Positions 41,754 to 50,529 of a stretch of 64,000 nucleotides of DNA are shown piece by piece. The first letter of the stretch is position 1, and the number at the start of each line of letters is the position of its first letter. The position numbers and the translations under genes were made by a program. Source of the stretch: Lachnospiraceae bacterium. Lineage in GTDB: Bacteria > Bacillota > Clostridia > Lachnospirales > Lachnospiraceae. The stretch spans positions 1-64,000 of the forward strand of contig JAQXFO010000027.1 in the NCBI GenBank assembly GCA_029005135.1. The letters are read 5' to 3'. The notes beneath the pieces are model-generated. The model was not told the DNA's origin, did not search any database, and saw only the letters and a program-made list of their open reading frames with translations.

Positions 41754-42176
41754 ATGTCTGACTACACATTTGATCCGGCGCTGCCGGGCATCTTACTGTT
41801 ATCACACGGACCGCTCTGCGAAGCGATCCTCTCATCGGCGAGGCTGATCGCCGGGTCCTGTGACAATGTGGCGGCTCTGCCGCTGAGAGAAGACGATGAT
41901 GTGGAGGCCTACGGCGACAAGGCGATGGCTTTGTTCAAGAGCATGCCGGAAGGGTCTATCGTCCTTTTTGATCTTCTGGGCGGCACACCCTTTAATCAGC
42001 TGATGATGAAGAGCGGCGGCGAAGCCTTCCCGGGCCTCTGCGGCATGAATCTGCCGATGCTTCTTGAAGCGGTCAGCCTCCGTGAGGTGATGAACGGCGA
42101 TGAGCTGATCGACACGCTGGCCGATTCGGCCAGAGAAGCTGTCGTGAATATCAGGAGCTTCTTCGAGGTGTCATGA
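41754..42176 (+). CDS. PTS mannose-family EIIA component
   Basis: A 140-residue EIIA of the mannose/fructose/sorbose family. The phosphorylated His is His18 in GILLLSHGPLCEAIL, and FDLLGGTPFNQLMM is the second family motif. It accepts phosphate from HPr and passes it to EIIB. It is the first gene behind the sigma-54 promoter (AAGGGGG as ribosome site) and overlaps the LevR gene by 4 bases. EIIB, EIIC and EIID lie 8 kb downstream, so the PTS is split by other genes. Confidence 0.93.
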   Translation: MSDYTFDPALPGILLLSHGPLCEAILSSARLIAGSCDNVAALPLREDDDVEAYGDKAMALFKSMPEGSIVLFDLLGGTPFNQLMMKSGGEAFPGLCGMNLPMLLEAVSLREVMNGDELIDTLADSAREAVVNIRSFFEVS

Positions 42177-44956
42177 GAAAAGACATCGTATTAGAGTATG
42201 TTCTCGAATGCAGCCGGAGCCGGTCCGATTTTTCGGGCGTGACAGCGACGGAGACGGCCGGGGCACTCGGTATCTGGCGGAACGATGCGGCTGTGGAACT
42301 GAATAAACTGGTGGCCGAAGGCAGGCTGGCACGGAGCGGCAGGAAGAATATCCGTTTTTTTCCGGCTCCGGAGACGACAGCCTCGGCGGCAGTTTCCTCA
42401 GAGACTTCGGAAGAGGCCGGCGGCAGCCCGGAGGACGGTATCGCCCGCTGTGCGGCCTTCCGTGACCTCATCGGTGCCGACGGGAGCCTGAAGTATCAGC
42501 TTCGTGTGGCGATGGCCGCGGTTTCCTATCCGCCCAACGGACTGAATATGCTGATCACGGGCCCCACCGGCAGCGGCAAGAGTCATCTGGCCCGCGTGAT
42601 CTGGGAGTACGCCAAAGAAGCGGGGACCTTCCGTCTGCCGAAGGACAGGATACCTTTTGTTGTCTTCAACTGTGCTGAGTATGCGGATAATCCGCAGCTG
42701 CTTTTATCGCATCTCTTCGGTTATAAGAAAGGCGCGTTTACCGGCGCCTTTGAGGATAAGCCCGGTCTGGTGGAAAAAGCCGACGGCGGCATCCTGTTTC
42801 TGGATGAGATCCATTGTCTGTCTGCCTCGGGGCAGGAGACTTTTTTCACCCTGCTGGACAGCGGGATCTACCGGCGCATCGGCGACAACACACCGCGGGA
42901 ATCCCATTTTATGCTGATCGGTGCTACAACGCGGCCTCTGACAGATCTTCTGGAGACGTTTCTCCGTCGAATGCCGGTGGTGATCTCGATGCCGACGCTG
43001 TCGGAGAGGCCGAACAAGGAGCGTCTGGAACTGATATCCTATTTCTACTCACAGGAGGCCGCTCATATCGGCCGGCCGCTGAGGGTCGAGAAAAATGCGC
43101 TGAACAGCATTCTGGATTATTCGCTGCACGCCAACCTGGGCGCCCTGAAGAATATGATCCAGATCTCCTGCGCTAAGGCTTTCCTCCGCCACAGCATGGC
43201 GGGGCGCCGGACGGATGAGATAGAAGTGGGCTTCGCCGATCTGTCCTTCCGGACTTATAACGGCGTTGCTGAGGAAGACGGCTTCAGCGGTGCGGAACGG
43301 CATTTTGACAGGGATCTGGTAGCGTCGCCCGGCGGTATGCCGGCAGGCGCCAGACAGCCCTCCTCCTTTATGGATGTCTATGATTTTGTGGAAAAAAAGA
43401 TCTCGGACAGTGCCTTGGGCGGGCACCAGACCGGCGATATACAGCAGGTGATCGCGTCGGAGATCGATCATTATTATCTTGATCTTGAAAAAGCCCTCGG
43501 GGATGATCAGTCGGACAGTCAGATGCTGGACAGTGTGCTGTTTCCCAAGGCCATCGGTATCTGCAGTGAGTTCCTCGACAGAGCGTCCCACGCCCTTGGC
43601 CGTGTCTATCCTCCGTCGGCGGCCACCTTGCTGGCCCTTCATATCAGCCAGTATGTGAGCCGCATGCGCTCCGAGATGCCGGCCTTTCCGGTGGATGTCC
43701 GGGGCGGTATGAAGGATTACGATGAGGAACTGGCCTTTCTGGAGGCCAATCGCAGCTGGCTGTCGGAAACCCTGAAGGTCAGGGTGTCATCGGACGAGAT
43801 CAACTGTCTGGCGATCTTTCTCAGACAGTCGGATGAAGGACGGCATCAGCCATCGGTATGGCTGACGCTGGTATCGGGCAATGACAGTGTGGCCGCCGGC
43901 ATGGCTGCTCATCTGAACGGCGTGTATCGCAGCTCCCATATCCACTGGGTCGATTCCAGCAGTTCAGGAAGCCTGTTCCGGGCGGTATGTGACAATATCC
44001 GCCTGTTCCACGGTACTGCCGGCAATATCATTTTCACCGATGTCAAGGGCCTGCCGACGCTGGAGGCCGAGGTGGAAAAGGAATCCGGCGTTCCCTGCCG
44101 CGTCGTGCCGATTCTGGAGAATCGTCTACTGATGGAAGCCGGCCGCCTGACGCAGAATGCGGAAGCCGCGGCTCTGGATGTGATGCGGGACCGGATCCTG
44201 GAAAACTATCGGAAAAGCATGGTGCGCTTCTTTGACACTGCCGGCATATCTCCGGCGGAGACTGCAGAGGACACCGGTGAGAAGGTCATCCTCTCTCTGT
44301 GTGTGACCGGCTGCGGCAGTGCCCGGAGTATCAAGACGATGCTGGAGCAGAAGCTGTCACATATCCCGAATCTGCGGATCGCGGCCAGAAGCTCTCTTGA
44401 TACGCCCGCACAGCTGATGGCGGAGGGAGACATCCTCCTGATCGTCGGGACAGTCAATCCGCATTTGCCGGATGTGCCTTTCTTCACAGCAGACCGGGTG
44501 TTCAGCCGGGAGGGCCTGATGGCGATCGCCTCCGTCGTGGATGACTGGAGTCTGGATACGGGCAAAAATGCCGGTGAGGATGACGAACTGTCGAAGCTTG
44601 AGACGATGAGCCTTTTGGCGGAGAGTCTGCAGTACATCGCACCCCATGTGGACAGTGAGCAGACAATCGCCTGCATTGAAAGCTTTATCGAAGCCATCGA
44701 GACCCGCCATTACGGCCGTGAGATGCCGGCGGATGTCCGTGTCCGCTGCTTTATGCACGCGGCCGCGATGCTGGAGCGGATGGCCAACGGCGAAACGCTG
44801 GTCATGGATCCGGAGCATGAGAAGCTGCTTCAGGAGAGAGCCTCCTGGTTTGTCTATCTGGAGGATCTGATCCGCCGGGCCTTTGCTCCCTTTGGAATGG
44901 AGATCCCGCGGGCTGAGAATTTTTATTTTATGCTTTCTATACCGGAAAGCTTGTGA
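42173..44956 (+). CDS. LevR-type sigma-54-dependent activator with PTS domains
   Basis: A 927-residue activator. Order: winged HTH (1-65); linker; AAA+ with Walker A GPTGSGKS (130-137), the sigma-54 contact loop GAFTGAF (187-193) and Walker B ILFLDEIH (207-214); PRD1 (about 430-530); EIIA-Man-like domain (about 568-690); EIIB-Gat-like domain with VTGCGSARS; PRD2 with His846 and His862. In the EIIA-like domain the usual active-site SHG is replaced by SGN, so that phosphosite is lost. LevR proteins are activated by HPr and repressed by EIIB via these domains (family knowledge). It should drive the promoter at 41710. Confidence 0.93.
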   Translation: MRKDIVLEYVLECSRSRSDFSGVTATETAGALGIWRNDAAVELNKLVAEGRLARSGRKNIRFFPAPETTASAAVSSETSEEAGGSPEDGIARCAAFRDLIGADGSLKYQLRVAMAAVSYPPNGLNMLITGPTGSGKSHLARVIWEYAKEAGTFRLPKDRIPFVVFNCAEYADNPQLLLSHLFGYKKGAFTGAFEDKPGLVEKADGGILFLDEIHCLSASGQETFFTLLDSGIYRRIGDNTPRESHFMLIGATTRPLTDLLETFLRRMPVVISMPTLSERPNKERLELISYFYSQEAAHIGRPLRVEKNALNSILDYSLHANLGALKNMIQISCAKAFLRHSMAGRRTDEIEVGFADLSFRTYNGVAEEDGFSGAERHFDRDLVASPGGMPAGARQPSSFMDVYDFVEKKISDSALGGHQTGDIQQVIASEIDHYYLDLEKALGDDQSDSQMLDSVLFPKAIGICSEFLDRASHALGRVYPPSAATLLALHISQYVSRMRSEMPAFPVDVRGGMKDYDEELAFLEANRSWLSETLKVRVSSDEINCLAIFLRQSDEGRHQPSVWLTLVSGNDSVAAGMAAHLNGVYRSSHIHWVDSSSSGSLFRAVCDNIRLFHGTAGNIIFTDVKGLPTLEAEVEKESGVPCRVVPILENRLLMEAGRLTQNAEAAALDVMRDRILENYRKSMVRFFDTAGISPAETAEDTGEKVILSLCVTGCGSARSIKTMLEQKLSHIPNLRIAARSSLDTPAQLMAEGDILLIVGTVNPHLPDVPFFTADRVFSREGLMAIASVVDDWSLDTGKNAGEDDELSKLETMSLLAESLQYIAPHVDSEQTIACIESFIEAIETRHYGREMPADVRVRCFMHAAAMLERMANGETLVMDPEHEKLLQERASWFVYLEDLIRRAFAPFGMEIPRAENFYFMLSIPESL

Positions 44957-44989
44957 TTAAGTAAAAAAAAGAGAAAGAGGAAAGCTGTT

Positions 44990-45262
44990 ATGGTCAGTCA
45001 GATCGTCGAAGTAAAAAATGCGTCCGGTCTTCATGCCAGACCCGCCAATGTTTTTGTAAAAGAAGCCCTCAGCCATAAGGGCTGCAAGATCACGTTCAAA
45101 AAGGAAGGCGAGGACAGAGTGTTTCAGGCGCGTTCCATGGTATCAGTACTCCAGGCTGTCGTGAAATGCGGCACCCGCATCGAGATCTTTGCCGAAGGTG
45201 AAGATGAAGAGGCCGCGCTGCAGGCGATGGTCGAGGCGGTGGCGTCGGGACTGGGCGAATAA
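44990..45262 (+). CDS. ptsH: phosphocarrier protein HPr
   Basis: A 90-residue HPr. The catalytic His15 lies in NASGLHARPANVFV. The serine equivalent to regulatory Ser46 is Ser49 (QARSMVSVLQA), but the surrounding KSIMGVMSL-type sequence is altered, so HPrK recognition is uncertain. Having HPr inside a mannose-type PTS operon suggests a dedicated phosphate supply. It precedes ptsI by 12 bases. Confidence 0.93.
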   Translation: MVSQIVEVKNASGLHARPANVFVKEALSHKGCKITFKKEGEDRVFQARSMVSVLQAVVKCGTRIEIFAEGEDEEAALQAMVEAVASGLGE

Positions 45263-45274
45263 CGGAGGCACAGC

Positions 45275-46945
45275 ATGGGCAGATTATTGAAGGGCAGAGG
45301 CTACTCGGAAGGCCTGGCGCTGGCTGAGGTGCTGATCTACAGCCGCGAACTTCCTCCGGTGCCGCAGGACCCCGCCTCCGATCCTGAAGACGATGTTCGG
45401 CGGCTCGGCGAGATCCTTGACAAGGGAGCTAAAGAGCTTGAGTCGCTCTATGAGGATGCCGTCGGGCGTATGGGCGAGGCTCAGGCTGAAATTTTTCTGG
45501 CTCATCAGACGATCCTCGAAGACGATTATTCGATCCGTGAGCCGATCGAGGCCCTGATCCGCGAGGAAAAAATGAATACGGCAGCGGCCATCGACCGTCA
45601 GTTCCGTGAACTGGCGGAGATGTTCCGTTCTATGGATGATGAACTGATGTCGGAGCGTGCCGCCGATTTTGACGATATCCGGCAGATGCTTCTCCGGATA
45701 GCGCTGAGCAGCACCGTTCAGGATATTTCAAAGCTTGATAAGGATGCCATCATTGCGGCGGAGGAACTGACCCCGTCGGATACTGTTCGGATGGATATGG
45801 CTCATATCAAAGGTATTGCCACCAGACTGGGAGGCCCCACGGCCCACAGCGCCATCATCGCACGCTCTCTGGGCATTCCCTATGTGTCGGGGATCGATGA
45901 CGCGGCCGAAGGCGGTCTGGAAGGCCATCCGGCCATCCTTAACGGGACGGAAGGCTGGCTTCTTGTCGATCCCGATGAGGATGAGGTGTGCCGCTTCAAA
46001 GAGAGCCGCGCTGAGATGGAAGCGCAAATGAAAGACCTGGAGGACTATATTCATAAGCCGTCTCAGACGGCGGACGGCAGGTCTCTGGAGATTTGTGCCA
46101 ATATCGGTACGCCTGCGGAAGCCGCGGAGGCGGTGTCAGCCGGCGCCGACGGTATCGGCTTGTTCCGCAGTGAGTTCCTCTTCATGGACCGCGATGATCT
46201 GCCGTCGGAGGAGGAGCAGTACCTGGCTTACCGGAAAGCGCTGGCCGCCCTTGAGGGACGTCCGCTCATCGTCAGAACACTGGATATCGGCGGCGACAAG
46301 AAACTGCCGGCTCTGCCGATGCCGCAGGAGGACAATCCCTTCCTGGGACTTCGGGCCATTCGTTTGACCATGGCCAATCCGGCTCTTTTCCGGACTCAGC
46401 TTCGCGCTCTTCTGAGGGCTTCGGCGGAAGGGAATCTGCGAATCATGTTCCCGATGATTTCCTCACCGGAAGAACTGGCGTCGGCGAAAGCCATTCTTAA
46501 TGAAGAGAAGGCCGCGCTGGCTGCGGAGGGACTCAGCGTCGATCCGCCGGTGGGCATGATGATCGAAGTGCCGTCAGCGGCGGTTCTGGCCGATGTTTTT
46601 GCCCGGGAAGTGGATTTTTTCTCGATCGGTACCAACGATCTGACTCAGTACACCCTGGCTGTCGAAAGAAACAATGCGGCTGTGGCCGATCTGTACCGGC
46701 CGGATCATCCGGCTGTGCTTCGCCTGATCGCGATGACGGCGCAGGCGGCCGTCAGAGCCGGTATTCCCTGCGGCATGTGCGGGGAATCCGCCGGTGATCC
46801 GGCGTTGGCACCGGCCTTTGTCGGCATGGGCGTGACGGAACTGTCGATGTCCCCGAAGCGGATCACAGCGGTGAGAAAGCTCCTGGGCAGCCTGACGTGG
46901 GAGGAATGCCGCGACATGGCGGAGGCTCTGATCGGCGCAAAATGA
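45275..46945 (+). CDS. ptsI: PTS Enzyme I
   Basis: A 556-residue phosphoenolpyruvate-protein phosphotransferase, slightly shorter than typical (about 570). The HPr-binding helical part is followed by the phosphohistidine loop GGPTAHSAIIARS with His191. The C-terminal PEP barrel shows GADGIGLFRSEFLFM, FSIGTNDLTQYTLAVERN and the catalytic-acid loop CGMCGE. It phosphorylates the adjacent HPr. Together they let this locus work without shared PTS components. Whether other ptsHI copies exist in the genome is unknown. Confidence 0.95.
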   Translation: MGRLLKGRGYSEGLALAEVLIYSRELPPVPQDPASDPEDDVRRLGEILDKGAKELESLYEDAVGRMGEAQAEIFLAHQTILEDDYSIREPIEALIREEKMNTAAAIDRQFRELAEMFRSMDDELMSERAADFDDIRQMLLRIALSSTVQDISKLDKDAIIAAEELTPSDTVRMDMAHIKGIATRLGGPTAHSAIIARSLGIPYVSGIDDAAEGGLEGHPAILNGTEGWLLVDPDEDEVCRFKESRAEMEAQMKDLEDYIHKPSQTADGRSLEICANIGTPAEAAEAVSAGADGIGLFRSEFLFMDRDDLPSEEEQYLAYRKALAALEGRPLIVRTLDIGGDKKLPALPMPQEDNPFLGLRAIRLTMANPALFRTQLRALLRASAEGNLRIMFPMISSPEELASAKAILNEEKAALAAEGLSVDPPVGMMIEVPSAAVLADVFAREVDFFSIGTNDLTQYTLAVERNNAAVADLYRPDHPAVLRLIAMTAQAAVRAGIPCGMCGESAGDPALAPAFVGMGVTELSMSPKRITAVRKLLGSLTWEECRDMAEALIGAK

Positions 46946-46970
46946 TGCTTGCTTTGAAGGAGGTTTTCCT

Positions 46971-47738
46971 ATGACATATGAAGGCAAAGTCGTGATTCTT
47001 ACCGGCGCGGGCGGCGGCATCGCCTCGGCGATGGCCCGGAAGTTCGCATCGCTTGGTGCCTCTCTGGCACTTTTGGATATCGCCGAAGAACCGGTGAAAA
47101 AGCTGGCAGCTCAGCTGGCACTGCCGGCGGACCGCGTCATGACGGCGGCCGCTGATGTGTCCGATGAGGACAGTGTGCGTCGGACTGTGGAGAAGGTTCG
47201 TGAGTATTTCGGCCGCATCGACGTGCTTGTCAACACGGCCGGTATTCCCGGCCCCAGTGCCCGGGTCCAGGATTACAGCTATGCGGATTGCCGGCGTGTT
47301 TTTGAAGTGAATGTCTTCGGCACCTTCCTGATGATGAAATACGTCCTGCCGGTGATGCAGGCACAGAAGAAGGGGGCTGTCCTCAATATCGGTTCGGTTT
47401 CCGGTATGGTGGGTTATCCTTATGAATCCGCCTACGGCGCCAGCAAGGCCGCCATCATTCATCTGACCAAAAACGCTGCCAGTGAAAACGGCGGCAACGG
47501 TGTGCGTATCAACTGCCTGTCACCGGGCTGGGTCAATACGGCGATGATGAAAACGATCGTCGACAGCTATGTGGATGTCGGTATTGCCGATACCTCCGAG
47601 AATGTCACCCTCGGTCCGATGGGACGTCCCGGTGAACCGGCAGAAATGGCAGAAGTGGCCGCCTTTCTCTGCTCCGATGACGCTTCCTATGTCAACGGCT
47701 CCAACTGGCTGGCAGACGGCGGCATGACTCTGGGATGA
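46971..47738 (+). CDS. short-chain dehydrogenase/reductase (SDR)
   Basis: A 255-residue Rossmann oxidoreductase of classical SDR type. The cofactor loop is TGAGGGIASAMA (TGxxxGI), NTAG is the structural motif, and the catalytic Ser, Tyr and Lys are in NIGSVSGMVGYPYESAYGAS with the following Lys. An Asp after the second beta-strand (LALLDIAEE) favours NAD(H). In this operon it may oxidise or reduce the sugar or polyol delivered by the PTS (inference). Confidence 0.9.
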   Translation: MTYEGKVVILTGAGGGIASAMARKFASLGASLALLDIAEEPVKKLAAQLALPADRVMTAAADVSDEDSVRRTVEKVREYFGRIDVLVNTAGIPGPSARVQDYSYADCRRVFEVNVFGTFLMMKYVLPVMQAQKKGAVLNIGSVSGMVGYPYESAYGASKAAIIHLTKNAASENGGNGVRINCLSPGWVNTAMMKTIVDSYVDVGIADTSENVTLGPMGRPGEPAEMAEVAAFLCSDDASYVNGSNWLADGGMTLG

Positions 47739-47750
47739 AAGGAGAAAACT

Positions 47751-49463
47751 ATGACATTGGACAAGCATCTGAAAGTGGTTGTGGTCGGCGGTGTGGCCGG
47801 CGGTGCTTCCGCAGCGGCCCGCATCAAGCGCCTCGACGAGAAAGCGGAAGTGGTGGTGCTGGAAAAGGGTGAGCATGTCTCATTTTCAAACTGCTGTCTG
47901 CCCTATCATCTGAGCGGTACCGTTGAAAAAAGCGAATCACTGATCCTGATGACACCGCAGGCTTTTAAAGTCAAACATGATATTGATGTCCGCGTCAAAA
48001 GCTGCGTGACGGCCATTGACCGGCAGAAGAAGACGGTCACTGTCGACGGTCCTGACGGCGTTTACGAAGAAAGCTACGACAAACTGGTTCTGTCTCCCGG
48101 AGCTTCGCCGATCGTACCCGGCGGACTGAAAGGCGCTGACAAGGCCCATGTCTTTACTGTGAGAAATGTGACGGATATCCGGGCAATCAAGGCTAAGATC
48201 GACGATCCCGCCGTGGAGAAGATCGCCGTTGTCGGCGGCGGCTTCATCGGCATCGAAGTGGCTGAGAATCTGCAGATGGCCGGCAAGACGGTCACCATCA
48301 TCGAGATGGCACCCCAGATCCTGGCCCCCTTTGATGAGGACATGGTTCAGATCCTTCACAAGGAACTGGATGATAACGGTATCCGGCTGATGGTCGGTAC
48401 TGAACTTCTGTCGATCGGCGATAAGACCGTCACGGTCCGCCGTGACGGCCGGGAATCCCGTCTGAAGGCTGATGCGGTCGTTCTGGCCATCGGTGTGCGG
48501 CCCGAGACAGCACTGGCCCGGGAAGCCGGTCTGGAGATCGGGGAGACCGGGGCGATACGGGTCGATGCCCAGTATCGCACCAACGATCCGGATATCTATG
48601 CCGTGGGTGATGCCGTGGAAGTCTATATGGCACAGACCAGGACCGTCGGGCGGCTGCCTCTGGCCGGTCCGGCTCAGATGGAAGCAAGGGCGGCTGCGGA
48701 TCATATTTGCGGCATCGCCGACAGAAACGAAGGCTTTATCAGTGCGATGTGTCTCCGTGTCTTCCGCCAGAATGCGGCGGCGGCCGGTCTGAACGAAACG
48801 CAGTGCCGACGGGCCGGTCTGAATTACGATTCCGTCCTGCTGTTCCCGACGGATAAGGTCGGTATCATGCCGGGATCGCATTACATGGCCCTCAAGATCC
48901 TCTTTGAAAAGCCGACGGGACTCGTCCTCGGTGCCCAGGCTGTCGGTCCTGGCGACGTGGTGGGCCGCATCAACACCGCAGCGGCAGTGATCCGCCTGAA
49001 GGGAACGCTGTACGATCTGAAGGATCTGAATCTCTGTTATTCGCCGGTCTACAACACCGCGAAGGATCCGGTCAATATGGCAGCCCTGGTGGGTATCAAT
49101 ATCCTTGAAAACCGGGTCCGCCAGGTTCATGTCAGAGAAGTGAGAGGTCTGGTGGAACAGGGTGCCTTTATCGTCGACGTGCGGGAGAAGAAGGAATACG
49201 CCGCCGGTCATCTGAAGGGTTCGGTCAACATTCCGCTGACAGAACTCAGAGCCCGAGCCGGAGAGATACCGAAGGATGTGCCGGTTTATCTCCACTGCCG
49301 CTCAAGCCAGCGGAGCTATTACGCGATCCGCTGTCTCCAGGGCCTGGGCTGGGATAACCTGTACAACATCAGCGGTTCTTATCTGGGCATCAGCCTGTAT
49401 GAATATTTCCGGGATAAAACGGAAGGCCGCGAGCCGATCCTTGACAATTACAATTTCAGATAA
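47751..49463 (+). CDS. CoA-disulfide reductase-like flavoprotein with rhodanese domain
   Basis: A 570-residue fusion. Residues 1-450 are a FAD/NAD(P)H pyridine-nucleotide disulfide reductase of the CoADR/NADH oxidase type: VVVVGGVAGGASAAARIKRL, and FSNCCLPYHL in which Cys48 aligns with the redox Cys (usual NCGLP). A C-terminal rhodanese domain (about 465-570) has the active Cys in YLHCRSSQRSYYA. Such fusions reduce polysulfides or CoA persulfide (family knowledge). Its presence in a PTS operon is unusual. Confidence 0.92.
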   Translation: MTLDKHLKVVVVGGVAGGASAAARIKRLDEKAEVVVLEKGEHVSFSNCCLPYHLSGTVEKSESLILMTPQAFKVKHDIDVRVKSCVTAIDRQKKTVTVDGPDGVYEESYDKLVLSPGASPIVPGGLKGADKAHVFTVRNVTDIRAIKAKIDDPAVEKIAVVGGGFIGIEVAENLQMAGKTVTIIEMAPQILAPFDEDMVQILHKELDDNGIRLMVGTELLSIGDKTVTVRRDGRESRLKADAVVLAIGVRPETALAREAGLEIGETGAIRVDAQYRTNDPDIYAVGDAVEVYMAQTRTVGRLPLAGPAQMEARAAADHICGIADRNEGFISAMCLRVFRQNAAAAGLNETQCRRAGLNYDSVLLFPTDKVGIMPGSHYMALKILFEKPTGLVLGAQAVGPGDVVGRINTAAAVIRLKGTLYDLKDLNLCYSPVYNTAKDPVNMAALVGINILENRVRQVHVREVRGLVEQGAFIVDVREKKEYAAGHLKGSVNIPLTELRARAGEIPKDVPVYLHCRSSQRSYYAIRCLQGLGWDNLYNISGSYLGISLYEYFRDKTEGREPILDNYNFR

Positions 49464-49474
49464 CAGGAGATGCC

Positions 49475-49912
49475 ATGAGTGATAACCATATGACGGAAGA
49501 GAAAGCCCTGGCTCTGATGGAAGAGGGCTTTCACTGCTCACAGGTTGTGTTCGGCCACCTGGCCGGCCGCCTCGGATTTGACGAGGCCCTGGCCCGCCGC
49601 CTGACAGCGGGGCTCGGCGCCGGCTTCTGTCACGGAGATACCTGCGGTGCCGTGGCCGGAGCCGTGCTGGCTCTCGGCCTGGCGCAGGGGTTTGACAAAC
49701 CGGATGCCGACACGGATGCCGCACTTTTTGCGGCAGTGAGGGAACTGGAGAAGGTCTTTGAGGAGGAGCACGGGAGTCTGTTGTGCCGCGAGCTTCTGGG
49801 CGGCTTCGACAGGGCGGATCTTTCCGCCGTGTCCGGGGAACACACCTACGACAACTGCCCGGCCTACTGCACGCTGGCCTGTGCGCTGGCGGAGAAGCGC
49901 CTGGGGCTTTAA
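49475..49912 (+). CDS. C_GCAxxG_C_C family redox protein
   Basis: A 145-residue protein with the C_GCAxxG_C_C pattern: an N-terminal Cys (GFHCSQVVFG), then GDTCGAVAGAVLALGL and two later Cys pairs (LLCRELL, DNCPAYCTLAC). These proteins are thought to bind a metal or take part in redox relay; function is unsettled. It starts 11 bases after the CoADR-rhodanese gene, suggesting a joint role. A 132-base gap with a CCGCC-GACA-GGCGG hairpin separates it from EIIB. Confidence 0.85.
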   Translation: MSDNHMTEEKALALMEEGFHCSQVVFGHLAGRLGFDEALARRLTAGLGAGFCHGDTCGAVAGAVLALGLAQGFDKPDADTDAALFAAVRELEKVFEEEHGSLLCRELLGGFDRADLSAVSGEHTYDNCPAYCTLACALAEKRLGL

Positions 49913-50044
49913 CCCCCGGCCGTAATCCGTATCATAATGAATTGTCTGTAACCGCCGACAGGCGGATGAAAGGTCCTGTGCTTTTGGTATTGTCCAAAGC
50001 GGTGCAAACCTCGAAACAGAAAACGCAAGAAAGGAGGGAGAAGC

Positions 50045-50521
50045 TTGAGAAATGTGGTATTAACAAGAATCGACGAACGATTGATTCACGGACAGATCAT
50101 GACATCCTGGCTGAAACTTTGCAGTGCCAACAAGATTCTTATCATTGACAAGATGTCGGCAACAAATGCGTTCATGAAGCGTATTCTGTTTGCGGCGGCG
50201 CCGAAGGATATAGAACTTCTGGTTATGCAGGAAGATGAAGCGGCCGCCTGGCTCAAGGAGGATGCCGATCCCGGTGAAAAAGTTCTTGTGCTGACCAAAG
50301 TGCCGAAGCCTCTGCTGGATATGATCCAGGCAGGCATTCCGTTTACCGAGATCATCCTCGGCAATATGGGCGGCGCTGCCGGCAGAAAACGTTTTAACAA
50401 GAATATTTCCGCCAGTCCCGAAGAGATCGGGCACCTCAAGGAGATCGTCGCCGCCGGCGTCAAGATCTACTGTCAGATGGTGCCGTCCGATTCGAAAGAA
50501 GACATTGTGAAATTGTTCTGA
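50045..50521 (+). CDS. PTS mannose-family EIIB component
   Basis: A 158-residue EIIB of the mannose/sorbose family. The phosphorylated His is His15 in TRIDERLIHGQIMTSW. LGNMGGAAGRKRF is a further family motif. The start is a TTG at 50045 behind AAGGAGGGAG. It transfers phosphate to the sugar via the fused membrane component encoded 8 bases downstream. Confidence 0.94.
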   Translation: MRNVVLTRIDERLIHGQIMTSWLKLCSANKILIIDKMSATNAFMKRILFAAAPKDIELLVMQEDEAAAWLKEDADPGEKVLVLTKVPKPLLDMIQAGIPFTEIILGNMGGAAGRKRFNKNISASPEEIGHLKEIVAAGVKIYCQMVPSDSKEDIVKLF

Positions 50522-50529
50522 TTCTTTTA

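Noticed and set aside
47937..49295. 452-residue frame on the minus strand
   Set aside because: It is opposite the CoADR-rhodanese gene and lacks any family signature.
49952..49965. CCGCC-GACA-GGCGG hairpin before EIIB as a terminator
   Set aside because: The stem has only five pairs and no T run follows.
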